A DNA stretch of 64,000 nucleotides from Persicirhabdus sediminis (GCF_016595495.1 NZ_JAENIM010000047.1:121922-185921), one strand, 5' to 3'; counted from the first letter of the stretch, positions 46,071-55,779 are shown. Notes: generated from the sequence alone by a model not told the origin. Made by a program: numbers and translations.

Positions 46071-46128
46071 ACTGAAAACTGAAAACTGAAAACTGAAAAC
46101 TGAAAACTGAAAACTGAAAACTGAAAAC
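46071..46128. repeat. Heptanucleotide microsatellite (CTGAAAA)8
   Basis: Eight uninterrupted copies of a 7-base unit, ending four bases before the stop codon of the minus-strand ROK gene. A shorter, degenerate version (three copies) sits in the same place beyond the queG stop (about 48255-48286). Confidence 0.92.
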
Positions 46129-46132
46129 TACC

Positions 46133-46801
46133 TCACTCCCACAACCGGAACCCACCGTCAAAAGCAGCGTGATTATTCACCCGCCGCGTATTCGCAGGCA
46201 ATTCCTCAATCAGCTTAGCATTACCGCCACCGAGCACCACATCATCCACCACAAACCCATGGCGGAACAGTTCGATGATTTTTAAGACATGCTTCTGCCA
46301 TTTTTCAAAACCGAGCCTCTCAAACCCCGCCTTGCCAGTGTATTCCTCGTAGCTTCTTCTCTTGCGATACGGCATGTGGCCAGCTTCCAGAGGCACAATC
46401 GTGCCATCCTTGATCAAAGTCACACCAAGCCCCGTGCCGAGGCCTAAAAATAACATGGTTCCGGAAATGTAGGACCCCAGCGCCTGCATCGCCGCGTCAT
46501 TAATCACCAAACACGGCAGCCCAAAAGCTTTTTCAAAATCAAACCCAATCCAGCCGTCACCAAGGTTATGCGGGTCTCTCACAGGTTTATTGCCACTACA
46601 TGCGCACGGGCAGCCCACAGAAACCACATCATACTGCCATTCGCGGGTAGCCTCCACCACTTGCTCCACCAGCTTCTGCGGTGTCAGGTCGCGCGCAGAT
46701 GGAATCTTGATACGCTTGTCCTCACCAGTAGCGAGCAGCTTGATATTTGATCCTCCAATGTCGACGACCAGTATGCGTTTTGAATCAGGATGGGTTCCCA
46801 T
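46133..46801 (-). CDS. ROK-family sugar kinase (polyphosphate-glucokinase-like)
   Basis: 222 residues. ILVVDIGGSNIKLLAT is the ATP-binding start, VGCPCACSGNKPVRDPHNLG and NDAAMQALGSY resemble the sugar site, FLGLGTGLGVTLI is the second phosphate loop, and LEAGHMPYRKRRSYEEYTG and VLGGGNAKLIEELP follow. It fits the short PpgK-like branch of ROK kinases, which phosphorylate glucose or a related sugar with ATP or polyphosphate. No zinc-binding CxCGxxGC motif is present, as expected for this branch. The gene stands alone between the two repeat arrays. Confidence 0.82.
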   Translation of the reverse strand: MGTHPDSKRILVVDIGGSNIKLLATGEDKRIKIPSARDLTPQKLVEQVVEATREWQYDVVSVGCPCACSGNKPVRDPHNLGDGWIGFDFEKAFGLPCLVINDAAMQALGSYISGTMLFLGLGTGLGVTLIKDGTIVPLEAGHMPYRKRRSYEEYTGKAGFERLGFEKWQKHVLKIIELFRHGFVVDDVVLGGGNAKLIEELPANTRRVNNHAAFDGGFRLWE

Positions 46802-47081
46802 AATCGTAAGAGTAGTAAAATAATGAATGTCTGAATAGATCGATATTTAAGGTGCCCCATCAGCCTCTCATCAGTCAAACAAACAATTCTGGCTATACCG
46901 ACTGCAAACAATACCAGCTAGCGGCAATCACCTCCATTCACCAACTGACTGGTAACAGCTGCCGAGACCGTGACCCCACCTAATCCATTCATTTCTAGCT
47001 AGAAAAAGATTCGATTCCCCCACTCTAGAAAAAACGCACAGCTGGCATTTTTTGAGAACTCTACCCGAGCTCCTCTCTGTC
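46802..47081. other. Gap between ROK gene and next repeat
   Basis: No gene seen. Two AGCT-rich patches (CAGCTAGCGGCA near 46917 and TTTCTAGCTAGAAA near 46990, the second a 14-base perfect palindrome) are the only structure noticed. Confidence 0.5.
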
Positions 47082-47180
47082 GCTCTTTCAGAGCTACTAT
47101 TTTTCTGCCTGCATCCTATGGTTGCGTTGCACCTGCGGCGCCGCCTTACCATAGGCTAGGCTGTTTCATGCCTGCGGCAT
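47082..47180 (+). repeat. Structured REP-like element, copy 3
   Basis: Same layout as the copy at 45853: GCTCT/AGAGC around TTC (47082-47094), CCTATGGT/ACCATAGG (47115-47155), then CTAGGCTGTTTC and ATGCC/GGCAT around TGC (47168-47180). The first loop differs (TTC instead of CTC) while the stems are kept. Confidence 0.75.
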
Positions 47181-47211
47181 TTTCAGATTACAGAGCATCC
47201 CAGCCAGCTAA

Positions 47212-48190
47212 TGAAGAGAGAATGGAGAGGAGAGAAGAGTGAATTCCAAGCCAATGAAACCCAGCCAGCTATAAATATCCACCCAGCTCCGCAGCTCAGC
47301 CGCAGGCTTTTGAGTGCGGAGATCCTTCTCCGCTTTGGTCACCAGCTCCAGAATCAATAAAAAATGCCGCACATCCCTATAGGAAGAGAGAATGGTGAGG
47401 AGAGAAGAGTGAATTCCAAGCCAATGAAACCCAGCCAGCTAGCTATAAATATCCACCCAGCTCCGCAGTTCGACCAGCTAGGAATATCCAACCAACTCCG
47501 CAGTTCAGCCGCAGGCTTTTGAGTGCGGAGATCCTTCTCCGCTTTGGTCACCAGCTCCATGATCAAAAATAATGCCGCACATCCCTATAGGAAGAGTGAA
47601 TGGTGAGGAGAGAAGAGTGAATTCCAAGCCGGTGAAACCCAGCTAGCTAGCTATAAATATCCACCCAACTCCGCAGCTCAGCCAGCTAGAAAAACCACAC
47701 CAACTCCGCAGTTCTACCAGCTAGAAATATCCAACCAGCTCCGCAGTTCAGCCAGCTAGGAATATCCAACCAACTCCGCAGTTCAGCCGCAGGCTTTTGA
47801 GTGCGGAGATCCTTCTCCGCTTTGGTCACCAGCTCCAAGACCAATAAAAAATGCCGCACATCCCTATAGGAAGAGAGAATGGTGAGGAGAGAAGAGTGAA
47901 TTCCAAGCCAATGAAACCCAGCTAGCTAGCTATAAATATCCACCCAACTCCGCAGCTCAGCCAGCTAGAAAAACCAACCAGCTCCGCAGCTCAGCCAACT
48001 AGGAATATCCAACCAACTCCGCAGTTCAGCCGCAGGCTTTTGAGTGCGGAGATCCTTCTCCGCTTTGGTCACCAGCTCCAAGATCAATAAAAAATGCCGC
48101 ACATCCCTATAGGAAGAGAGAATGGTGAGGAGAGAAGAGCAAACTCCAAGCCGGTGAAACCCAGCTAGCTATAAATATCCAACCAGCTCA
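47212..48190. repeat. Compound repeat array B (four supra-units and a fragment)
   Basis: Supra-units start at about 47212, 47383, 47591 and 47870, with a truncated one at 48113. Heads read GAAGAGAGAATGGTGAGGAG, tails end ATGCCGCACATCCCTATAG, and the repeated ~33-base unit reads CTATAAATATCCA(C/A)CCA then ACTCCGCAG. Every complete unit keeps the GCGGAGATCCTTCTCCGC hairpin. Tails and heads are more like each other than like array A, so each array seems to have expanded locally. An open frame of about 70 codons at 47354-47566 (minus) is a by-product of the repeat. Confidence 0.9.
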
Positions 48191-48283
48191 GCAGACCGCC
48201 TCCAGCAGAAATTTCATCACCATCTCCAGCTAGCACCAAGCTTCAATGCAAAGGTCTGAAAACTGAAAACTTGAATCTGAAAA

Positions 48284-49312
48284 CTACCTTCTCCCCCTCA
48301 CCCTCTCGACAGCCCAGCTCGCGTGTTCGCTGATCAGCGGGTTCTCATCAGCGGCGGCAATTTCTAGCGCGGGCAAATCATCAGCAGTGCCCACATTTCC
48401 CAGCGCCACACAGACATTGCGCAGAAAGCTTGGTCGTTTGATGCGCCGAATCGCTGATTTGGCAAAAAGCGCATTAAAATCATCATGGCTCAGCTGGAGG
48501 AAATCGCGCAGCTGGAAACCATCCAGCACATGGCGGGCGTGGAATTTGGTCTCGCGGCTGAGTTTAGCAAAGCGATTCCACGGGCACACATCTAGGCAGG
48601 TATCGCAGCCGTAGATGCGATCACCAATCAATGGCCTCAGCTCAACAGGAATGGCGCCTTTATTTTCGATCGTCAGATAAGAAATGCAGCGCGTAGCTTC
48701 GACGCGATGCGGCTCGGTGATTGCCTGAGTCGGGCAAGCAACCATGCAGCGATTACATTTTCCGCAATGATCACCAAATGGCTCATCTGGCGGCAAATCT
48801 ATAGTCGTGATGATGTCAGCGAGGAAAAACCACGTGCCCATCTTCGGGTGAATTTGCATGCATGACTTACCATTCCAGCCAAGCCCAGATTCGTTGGCGA
48901 AATCGCGCTCGAGCACCGGCCCAGTATCCGTATACAGCCGTTGCTCGCCGCCCATATCCTCCATCGCCAGACGGATGTCCTTGAGCTTATCATCAATGAT
49001 ATCGTGGTAGTCGTCATTCCACGCATAGCGGGCAATGCGAAATCCATCAAAAACCTCGTCGCGGCCAGGGAAATAATTCATTGCCAAACTGACCACCGCC
49101 TTCGCTCCAGCCACCACTTCGCGCGGATCGCAGCGGCGTTCCACATTGCGCTCCAGCCACCCCATATCACCGGCGCAACCGTCAGCCAGCCACTTTTTGT
49201 AGGCATCAGCATGGCGAGCTGGCACGGCAGCAGACACACGGCAATCGTCAAATCCCAGCTGGCGGGCGATGAATTGCAGGTTCTTTTTAGCGATGTCTGG
49301 CGGCACTTGCAC
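48284..49312 (-). CDS. queG: Epoxyqueuosine reductase
   Basis: 342 residues, GTG start. Two 4Fe-4S ferredoxin motifs are present (CGKCNRCMVACPTQAI and CDTCLDVCPWNRF) with a cobalamin-binding N-terminal half. It contains YTDTGPVLERDFANESGLGWNGKS, the QueG signature carrying the catalytic Asp, and a short HEAT-like C-terminus. It reduces epoxyqueuosine to queuosine in tRNA anticodons and needs cobalamin, which fits the BtuFCD-like importer in the window. A second GTG two codons on is an alternative start. Confidence 0.95.
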   Translation of the reverse strand: MQVPPDIAKKNLQFIARQLGFDDCRVSAAVPARHADAYKKWLADGCAGDMGWLERNVERRCDPREVVAGAKAVVSLAMNYFPGRDEVFDGFRIARYAWNDDYHDIIDDKLKDIRLAMEDMGGEQRLYTDTGPVLERDFANESGLGWNGKSCMQIHPKMGTWFFLADIITTIDLPPDEPFGDHCGKCNRCMVACPTQAITEPHRVEATRCISYLTIENKGAIPVELRPLIGDRIYGCDTCLDVCPWNRFAKLSRETKFHARHVLDGFQLRDFLQLSHDDFNALFAKSAIRRIKRPSFLRNVCVALGNVGTADDLPALEIAAADENPLISEHASWAVERVRGRR

Positions 49313-49524
49313 TGCGCCAAAACGTATACCAATCCAGATGGGAAAAAAGCCAAATGGTCTGAGATTTCTACGCGTTGTTTGATTCCAGCCAGTTCGCCGT
49401 GATACTTTCTGGCCAAACTAGCCAGCTAGATCGCTGGCTATCGATGACAGACTCAGCGGCAAAATTAACAAATGCTTTTATTATTGATTGAAATCCCCAA
49501 ATCACGTCCTACCTTCGCGCCACG

Positions 49525-50472
49525 ATGAACTGTCACGGCCCAAAAATGAACATGGATCCGTCGCTCCACAACGAGCGCAAACCAGAATGGATTAAAATTC
49601 GCCTGCCGAATAATCCACAATTTGGATCGACCAAAAACATGATCACCGACTTAAACCTCGTGACCGTGTGTGAAGAAGCTCAGTGCCCAAACCGCTGGGA
49701 GTGCTGGGGACAAGGTACCGCTACCTTCATGATTGCTGGGGAAAAATGCACCCGTGCATGTGGATTCTGCGCCGTGAAAACTGCTCGCCCTGACGCCCTA
49801 GAAGCTGATGAACCTGAGCGTGTTGCTGAAGCTACCAAACGTCTCGGCCTCAACCACGTCGTCATCACCGCTGTGGCTCGTGATGACCTGCGCGACGGCG
49901 GCGCTGACCATTTCCGCCAAACAGTCAACGCCATCCGTGAAGCCTGCCCGAGCATTATCATCGAAATCCTCGTGCCTGATTTCAACGACCGTGACGAAGC
50001 GCTCTCCGTCTGCATGGAAGGCAAACCGCACATTTTTAACCACAACCTTGAGACCGTAGAACGCCTCACTCCGCTAGTGCGCTCACGCGCCAAATACCAG
50101 CGCAGCCTCACTGTGCTTAAGAAAGCCAAAGCAATGGCTGGCGGCCAAGTCGTCACTAAAAGTGGCCTGATGCTCGGCCTCGGCGAGACCGAAGAAGAGC
50201 TATTCAAAGCCATGGACGACCTGCGCGCCCATGACGTCACCGTGCTCACACTCGGTCAGTACCTGCGCCCGACTCCACGCCACTTGCCAGTCGTCGAGTA
50301 CATCCGCCCAGAGAAATTTGAAGAGTACAAAAAAGTTGCCCTCGAGAAAGGATTCCGCCACGTGGCATCCGGTCCTCTCGTGCGTAGCTCGTACCACGCT
50401 GCTGACTTCCGCCCTGAACTCGACCTCGTCGAGCGCATCAATGCGGAAGCTGAAGCTGCCATGCAGAAGTAA
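49525..50472 (+). CDS. lipA: Lipoyl synthase
   Basis: 315 residues. The auxiliary cluster Cys are at 49, 54 and 60 (CEEAQCPNRWEC), the radical-SAM CxxxCxxC at 75, 79 and 82 (CTRACGFC), and the C-terminal RSSYHA holds the conserved Ser ligand. It inserts two sulfurs into protein-bound octanoyl groups. No lipB is adjacent. It is divergent from queG, with a 212-base intergenic region. A strong terminator follows. Confidence 0.97.
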   Translation: MNCHGPKMNMDPSLHNERKPEWIKIRLPNNPQFGSTKNMITDLNLVTVCEEAQCPNRWECWGQGTATFMIAGEKCTRACGFCAVKTARPDALEADEPERVAEATKRLGLNHVVITAVARDDLRDGGADHFRQTVNAIREACPSIIIEILVPDFNDRDEALSVCMEGKPHIFNHNLETVERLTPLVRSRAKYQRSLTVLKKAKAMAGGQVVTKSGLMLGLGETEEELFKAMDDLRAHDVTVLTLGQYLRPTPRHLPVVEYIRPEKFEEYKKVALEKGFRHVASGPLVRSSYHAADFRPELDLVERINAEAEAAMQK

Positions 50473-50503
50473 GACCTAACGGCATCTCCAATTCAAAAAA
50501 ACG

Positions 50504-50531
50504 AGCTCTGGCCCAATCGTGGGTCAGAGCT
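50504..50531 (+). terminator. Terminator after lipA
   Basis: A 12-base stem (AGCTCTGGCCCA with TGGGTCAGAGCT, one G-T pair) around ATCG, followed by TGTTTGCTTT. It starts about 30 bases after the lipA stop. Confidence 0.82.
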
Positions 50532-50615
50532 TGTTTGCTTTAAAACCACCATCATGAGCAGCTCTAACTTAGGCTGATTTTCTCTATCTCACAGGCTTTC
50601 ACTATTTTCCAAAAA

Positions 50616-50717
50616 GGTCCGAAGGACCGAGAAACTACAGCCCTGACCAAGGCAAGGCTGTAGGCCTAACGCAGGTCAGGGTGAGCGCGCCCAATCTACC
50701 TGAAGCCCCAAAGGGGC
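50616..50717 (-). repeat. Structured REP-like element, copy 4
   Basis: Three hairpins: GGTCC/GGACC around GAA (50616-50628), TACAGCC/GGCTGTA (50636-50662) and GCCCC/GGGGC around AAA (50705-50717). Read on the minus strand the order fits the other copies (short CxxC-TTT-GxxG hairpin, long central palindrome, short final hairpin), though stem sequences differ throughout. The 312-base gap holds no gene. Confidence 0.65.
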
Positions 50718-50784
50718 GAGAGAAAGCTAGGGAGTTAAAGCTCTCTAGCTGGCTAGAAATCCCAGCCAGCTAGATTGTTAGTTA

Positions 50785-53700
50785 TTATTCAGCTAGCGGT
50801 ACTTTGTTTTCAAAGTAATCCTGAGTGGCAGTGATCCACCAGAACTCATCGGTATTTGAGTCGCCACGGCCACGGGTAGAATTCCCCACACCATCACCAA
50901 ACAGCATGATGTGAATGCCAGCAGCAGCAGCCTCTTCCATGTGGCTCCCCCAAGTGATCGTCTCGCCATCAGCAGCTAGGCTAACATCAGCGTAGCCACC
51001 GCTGTTAGCGCTAAACCAATCGTAACGTGCTCCAGCCCCTGGCTTGAAGGTATCACCATAGAAAAAGCTCGGTGAGCTGTCTTCCCAGTCGCGTGGTTGG
51101 TTCGGATGATCCGGGAATACACTATCCGTATATGGGCTCACTAACTGCGAACTGTTGATGTGGCCAACTGGCAGCTGCCATAACATCACCTGCTTCTCAG
51201 TGCGCTCGTGAAGTGCGGCACAATAATGCAGGTAGTTAGACCAATGCTCAGCATTCCAGAACCATGTCGACTCGCTAGGATTATCATTTTTCCCTTCCGC
51301 GCCACCGTCTAAGCCGTACTTGTCGATAGATACAAAATCAGCCCCGTGAGTGAGAATGCCACAGCTCATGTAATAATCAGCCACAGCTAGACCCTCATTA
51401 TAGACGATCTCGCGGCCCTCAGTCATGCCTCTATCATCAGTCACTCGCATCAGCCCTTTGAGGCCTACTTTACTGTCGTCTAACCAGCCACCAGCTGGGA
51501 ATGCCCACAGGTTAAACTGCCAGCCAATATACGCATTATTAGAATGCTTCTTCAGGCTGTAGTTGATCGCCTCAATCAGCCCGCGCAGAGTATCAGGAAA
51601 TACTGGATCGCCAGCTGAGCTATCGAGCACACCCACATCGTAAGCCGCATTGGTCTGCGCCATCAAAGTAGCTGGATCTTCACCATTCTGCGCCATGTAG
51701 CCAATAAAGTCTGGCTCCAAGACCCACAACACCATCTCATCACCAGCTTCTTCGTTAGCAATGTCGATGGCAAATTTGAGATCTTCAAAGTACCCTTGCA
51801 TGTAATCATTCTCCTGAATGTGCTCCATGTTCGTGGTATAAGATTCTCCGCCATCCGGGATGTTATACCAGACGATCACTGGCAACATACCACGCTTGAT
51901 AGATTCGCGAACAAACTTGCGCATGCGGTCGCCGTCCACTGGATCAGTCCATGTTCTCCAGCCCACACCTTTGCGCTTCACCCCACCATTGATGTAGATG
52001 TAGCGATAGTCGACCCACTTGTTAGTACGCGATCCTGGCTGGAAATCAGCAAAGAAATCCAAGTCAGCCGTGGAGTCTTCAGATACTGAACCTACAGACA
52101 AGTAGTTAGGAAGCTGCGGCATGCTGCCATCAGCATTGGCCACACGAATACCTACCAGTCGTTCCTTACCGTCGGCATCTACAACCTTGAGGCCTGAGCG
52201 CATGCCAGCCGTGCCATTCAAGCTGATCTCGCGACCACTAACACTAGCTGAAACCGCATCAGTGTGATTGACCACTACTTCAAATGGTTCCGCGCCACCT
52301 TCAATTGTTAGCGCACTAGTTCCAGCTGGAATGGTCACCTGAGATACCTGTGATTCTTGTGGAAGATCAACACCAGCAAAAGTAATCCAGCTAGCGTCAG
52401 CAGGCAGGTAGTTCATGATATTAGAACGTGTGCTGCCAAATTCATTGATCAGCTCCACCTCATAGGAGAATAATGTTAGTGAGGCGTCATCAATGTAATA
52501 AGTCAGCTCTTGTGGTGGATCGCCAGTGACCTTGGCTGAATAAATCAACTCACCGTCACGATACAGATTCCACTCAGTCACTGGTGAGATGCTTTCGTTA
52601 GCTCGCCAAATGACCTTATGCCCCACACCCGTGGCATCATTTTTGTAAATAGACACCTGATCAAATCGTGGTGCTTCCTCAGAATATGGCTGGTCAATTT
52701 CCACCCCTGCAATGCGCGCGGCTAGACGAACAAATTGCTTTGTATCATCCACGCTAACTGGATCAACACTACGCCAAGTAGCGCGCTCCATGCCATTGCC
52801 TAGGTTTTGAATTTCATGAACAATCATGTAGTCTTCACCAGCATGCCAGCTGGCAAGATCGTTAGAAACTTCGATGCGATACTCCACACCAACAGCGTAG
52901 ACATTGGCATCCACACTAACTGTAAGGTAGACATTACTCTGGCCATCAACACTGAGCTCGCTGAACTGAACGTCCAAATTGGCTCTATCACCTTCTTCAA
53001 GGCCCAGCAAAAAGTCTATCATATCGGCCAGCCCGTTGCCGTCAGCATCAGCAGCAACACCGTCGCCACCTCGACCAACAATCCAATCGTCGAGCAAGAC
53101 GTTATCAGGATCGCCTTCACCTAAGGGCGCTCCATTGAACAAGACATTCTCAGGCATTGTCCATGTGCCATTGCCTTGGATGCCAAACTCTAAAGTACCA
53201 CCAGCAGTGATCTCACCCCATGTGCTAGGTTTGCTAATCGTGTGCCTATCATTATCCGCAGAGAAGTCAAAACCACCAGCGCCGGTAATCTGCCAGGCGC
53301 CATCAAAGCTCAATACCCAGGTATTAATTTCAGCTCCTTTACTGGTGATGCTCACTTTGGCATCACTAAAGCTGCTATCCCATTGATCAGGAGCGGTGAA
53401 TACAATATCAACATCACTGGCTGGAACATAGTGACGCTTCCAGCCACCTTTTTCAGGCGCTAGATCCACACCTGAATCGCCTGTATCACCATCATCCGGA
53501 TCTGTCGGTTCTTCTGGGTCAGTTGGTTCATCTGGATCAACCGGCTCGTCTGGATCAACAAAACTAACGGACACTCCATATGTCTCTGCTGATATCAATG
53601 CGCCAGCTGGATTGCTCAAGACAAGCTCAAGCCATCCACCATCGTCGCTAAATTTACTTTTAGGAATCGTTAGCTGAAAACTCTCTAGCTGGTCACCAGC

Positions 53701-55041
53701 TGAAAACTTCACCGTGGCAGACGAATACACACTCCCGGAACTAGCTGAATCAGGCTTCACCCACAACGCGTAGTCAACGGTCACATCGTCATCTGATAGA
53801 CGTGACATGGAAATATCAAACTCCACATCCACGTCTCCACTAGTATTTTCAACGGCCTCTAATCGTGAGGCACTCAAACCAGGCAATAAAACTCGCCCTT
53901 CATAACTAGCAATCCATTCTTCAAATGCCATGGATAGATCTGGATTTGTACGGTGCTCATGGCCAATTTCCCAAGTACCCACACCCCTAACGACAGCTGA
54001 ATCAGCTAGCACTGAAGAAGATTCTAGCAGCAAAGCATCCATCTTCATTTTCATAGCCAGTGGGCTGGTAAACCATACATCATTGATCTTTACCTCCATC
54101 GCATTAACGTCAATCGCAGCGTCATAGGAAGCTTGCGCTGACGCCCATACATCACGCACAGCCGACCATGAAGTCAGCCCATCTGAACCGTAAAATGGCA
54201 GACCACAAATAATCTTGTTAGCTGGATAACCTTTATCCATGACATACTCCAATCCCCCCTTAACTGATGCTTCCGCAATGGTATCATTTGCCGAGGTCCA
54301 CTGAACTGTATCAGGGTTGCGAATCGGTCCGTTAGCTGGATTTTTCCAGTCGTAACCAAAGTAAAAAAAGAAATCTGAATAGTCCGCTAGACTAGTAAAA
54401 TCATAGCTGCCCATATACCATCCTGGGCCAGTACCAAACATCACAATGTACTCAGAACTCTCTGCCTTCACGGCCTGGTAGAGTTCTTTCATAAGCAAGG
54501 TCAATGCGGCTTTGCCTGCTCCTGAATCAGGAAACTCCCAGTCAATGTCGACACCGTCATAATTACGGTCAGCTAGATAGTTAACAATGTCAGCGATGAA
54601 GTTCGCGCGCTTAACATCATCACTTGCGATCGCCATAAATTGATCTGCTAGTCGCTGTGGATAGGCTCCACCAATCGACATAATCACCGCGATATCGCGC
54701 GCGTGTGCTTGCTCAATTAGATCCGACTGATAGGCTGTAAAGTTTCCTAAGTCTCCACCAACAGAACCATCTGCATCTAGCGGCTCAGCAAAGGCATGAA
54801 CGATGGCATCATAGCCAGACCAATAGATATTTTGGATTTCGTACTTAATCTCCTCCTGCGATAATGTCTGCTCCCTGCCAGACTCAGAACGCAATGCATT
54901 GACATACCCCATCACAATCGGACGATCCTGGGGGAGATCACTTAGGCCGACTACTTGAGCATTCAAGTTAGAACGCAATGATAACTGAAGAAACAGAACA
55001 CAAATTGTCAGCAAAAAGCTAACTCGTGTATTTGTTTTCAT
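50785..55041 (-). CDS. Large secreted GH18 protein with extra C-terminal domain
   Basis: 1418 residues. A signal peptide is followed by a GH18 chitinase-type barrel (about 35-390) with SIGG at 122-125 and the catalytic DGVDIDWE at 162-169 (Glu169 as acid). A Calx-beta-like segment comes next (390-500), then a Pro/Asp/Glu linker (VDPDEPTDPEEPTDPDD). A probable CBM2-like beta domain follows (KRHYVPASDVDIVF to TMPENVLFNG). Next are a DADGNGLAD calcium-like loop and fibronectin-type stretches. The last ~360 residues form a further domain containing VIVWYNIPDGG and WVLEPDFIGYM (about 1109), which I cannot assign with confidence. It probably acts on chitin or a related polysaccharide outside the cell. 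No neighbours suggest an operon. Confidence 0.87.
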   Translation of the reverse strand: MKTNTRVSFLLTICVLFLQLSLRSNLNAQVVGLSDLPQDRPIVMGYVNALRSESGREQTLSQEEIKYEIQNIYWSGYDAIVHAFAEPLDADGSVGGDLGNFTAYQSDLIEQAHARDIAVIMSIGGAYPQRLADQFMAIASDDVKRANFIADIVNYLADRNYDGVDIDWEFPDSGAGKAALTLLMKELYQAVKAESSEYIVMFGTGPGWYMGSYDFTSLADYSDFFFYFGYDWKNPANGPIRNPDTVQWTSANDTIAEASVKGGLEYVMDKGYPANKIICGLPFYGSDGLTSWSAVRDVWASAQASYDAAIDVNAMEVKINDVWFTSPLAMKMKMDALLLESSSVLADSAVVRGVGTWEIGHEHRTNPDLSMAFEEWIASYEGRVLLPGLSASRLEAVENTSGDVDVEFDISMSRLSDDDVTVDYALWVKPDSASSGSVYSSATVKFSAGDQLESFQLTIPKSKFSDDGGWLELVLSNPAGALISAETYGVSVSFVDPDEPVDPDEPTDPEEPTDPDDGDTGDSGVDLAPEKGGWKRHYVPASDVDIVFTAPDQWDSSFSDAKVSITSKGAEINTWVLSFDGAWQITGAGGFDFSADNDRHTISKPSTWGEITAGGTLEFGIQGNGTWTMPENVLFNGAPLGEGDPDNVLLDDWIVGRGGDGVAADADGNGLADMIDFLLGLEEGDRANLDVQFSELSVDGQSNVYLTVSVDANVYAVGVEYRIEVSNDLASWHAGEDYMIVHEIQNLGNGMERATWRSVDPVSVDDTKQFVRLAARIAGVEIDQPYSEEAPRFDQVSIYKNDATGVGHKVIWRANESISPVTEWNLYRDGELIYSAKVTGDPPQELTYYIDDASLTLFSYEVELINEFGSTRSNIMNYLPADASWITFAGVDLPQESQVSQVTIPAGTSALTIEGGAEPFEVVVNHTDAVSASVSGREISLNGTAGMRSGLKVVDADGKERLVGIRVANADGSMPQLPNYLSVGSVSEDSTADLDFFADFQPGSRTNKWVDYRYIYINGGVKRKGVGWRTWTDPVDGDRMRKFVRESIKRGMLPVIVWYNIPDGGESYTTNMEHIQENDYMQGYFEDLKFAIDIANEEAGDEMVLWVLEPDFIGYMAQNGEDPATLMAQTNAAYDVGVLDSSAGDPVFPDTLRGLIEAINYSLKKHSNNAYIGWQFNLWAFPAGGWLDDSKVGLKGLMRVTDDRGMTEGREIVYNEGLAVADYYMSCGILTHGADFVSIDKYGLDGGAEGKNDNPSESTWFWNAEHWSNYLHYCAALHERTEKQVMLWQLPVGHINSSQLVSPYTDSVFPDHPNQPRDWEDSSPSFFYGDTFKPGAGARYDWFSANSGGYADVSLAADGETITWGSHMEEAAAAGIHIMLFGDGVGNSTRGRGDSNTDEFWWITATQDYFENKVPLAE

Positions 55042-55270
55042 AACAGCCCATCTCTAATAAATCATTAGAAACCTGTCAATCAATGCAAAGACACCAGAAA
55101 CCCTGAATGACAACATCAACCGATTAACTAAAAATCACCCAATTAAGTTAACTGTATCGTTTCAAATGACAAACATAACGACCTCGCACAAACTACTAAC
55201 ATTTCCGCATTTTACATACGTTTACCTCCACCGCTTAAAGGTCAAAAAGTCATTCAGTTAGCCTTTAAGG

Positions 55271-55654
55271 TAAAGCCGTACAAGCCAATCTGAATCAAAT
55301 TACAACTCTAGTCTTGATGTAGCTCTTGATGTGACTTCATTCAGCCTTGCCTATCAAGCAGGTATGGATACCACTGAAGTTTCATCATTTTATGTCGGTT
55401 GCAGCGTGGGTGCAGCTCAAATGAATTACAGCGCATCAGCCTCTAGCTATGGCTACTATTTCAAAGGCGACGGTGAGTCTACAGCATTCTATTTTGATAT
55501 CGTAGCTGGCATGGAACAAAGGTTCACCGAACATTGCAGCGGTAACTTTGGCCTACGCCTTATCCACTACGGCGATTTTGATGTCTTTGGTGAAACACTA
55601 AGCTCTAACTTCCTGCAAGCAGCGCTTGAGGTAGGAATCACTTTCCAGTTTTAA
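55271..55654 (+). pseudogene. 5'-truncated outer-membrane beta-barrel fragment
   Basis: The coding signal runs back from the stop at 55654 to a TAA at 55271 with no ATG; the only early start is a GTG at 55331 that lies inside a beta strand. The readable ~120 residues (SLAYQAGMD, VGCSVGAAQMNYSASA, ALEVGITFQF) look like alternating beta strands ending in Phe, as in outer-membrane barrel C-termini. No signal peptide or ribosome-binding site is visible. It is probably a remnant of a once longer gene. A strong terminator follows. An alternative is a very short genuine protein from the GTG. Confidence 0.6.
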
Positions 55655-55692
55655 GAAGTCTTAATTCATCAGCTAGTTCATAGCAAATAAAA

Positions 55693-55721
55693 CCGCCCTG
55701 TTGGATATTCCAACAGGGCGG
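55693..55721. terminator. Bidirectional terminator
   Basis: A perfect 12-base stem (CCGCCCTGTTGG with CCAACAGGGCGG) around ATATT, with A-rich bases before and ATTTTATTT after. It serves the fragment on the plus strand and the RND operon on the minus strand. Confidence 0.9.
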
Positions 55722-55779
55722 ATTTTATTTATAGATTTATGATTCTAACTCAGCGCAGGGGCTGCAATTAAATGCTCAG

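Noticed and set aside
47354..47566. 70-codon open frame on the minus strand
   Set aside because: It lies inside the compound repeat and its protein simply translates the repeated unit.
45068..48190. CRISPR array or integron attC array
   Set aside because: Spacers are not unique, unit lengths vary, the repeated parts differ between units, no cas or integrase gene is near, and no attC core-site pattern was seen.
49680..50249. 189-codon open frame antisense to lipA
   Set aside because: Fully inside lipA, whose cysteine motifs are intact; Ser/Arg/Thr-rich shadow frame.
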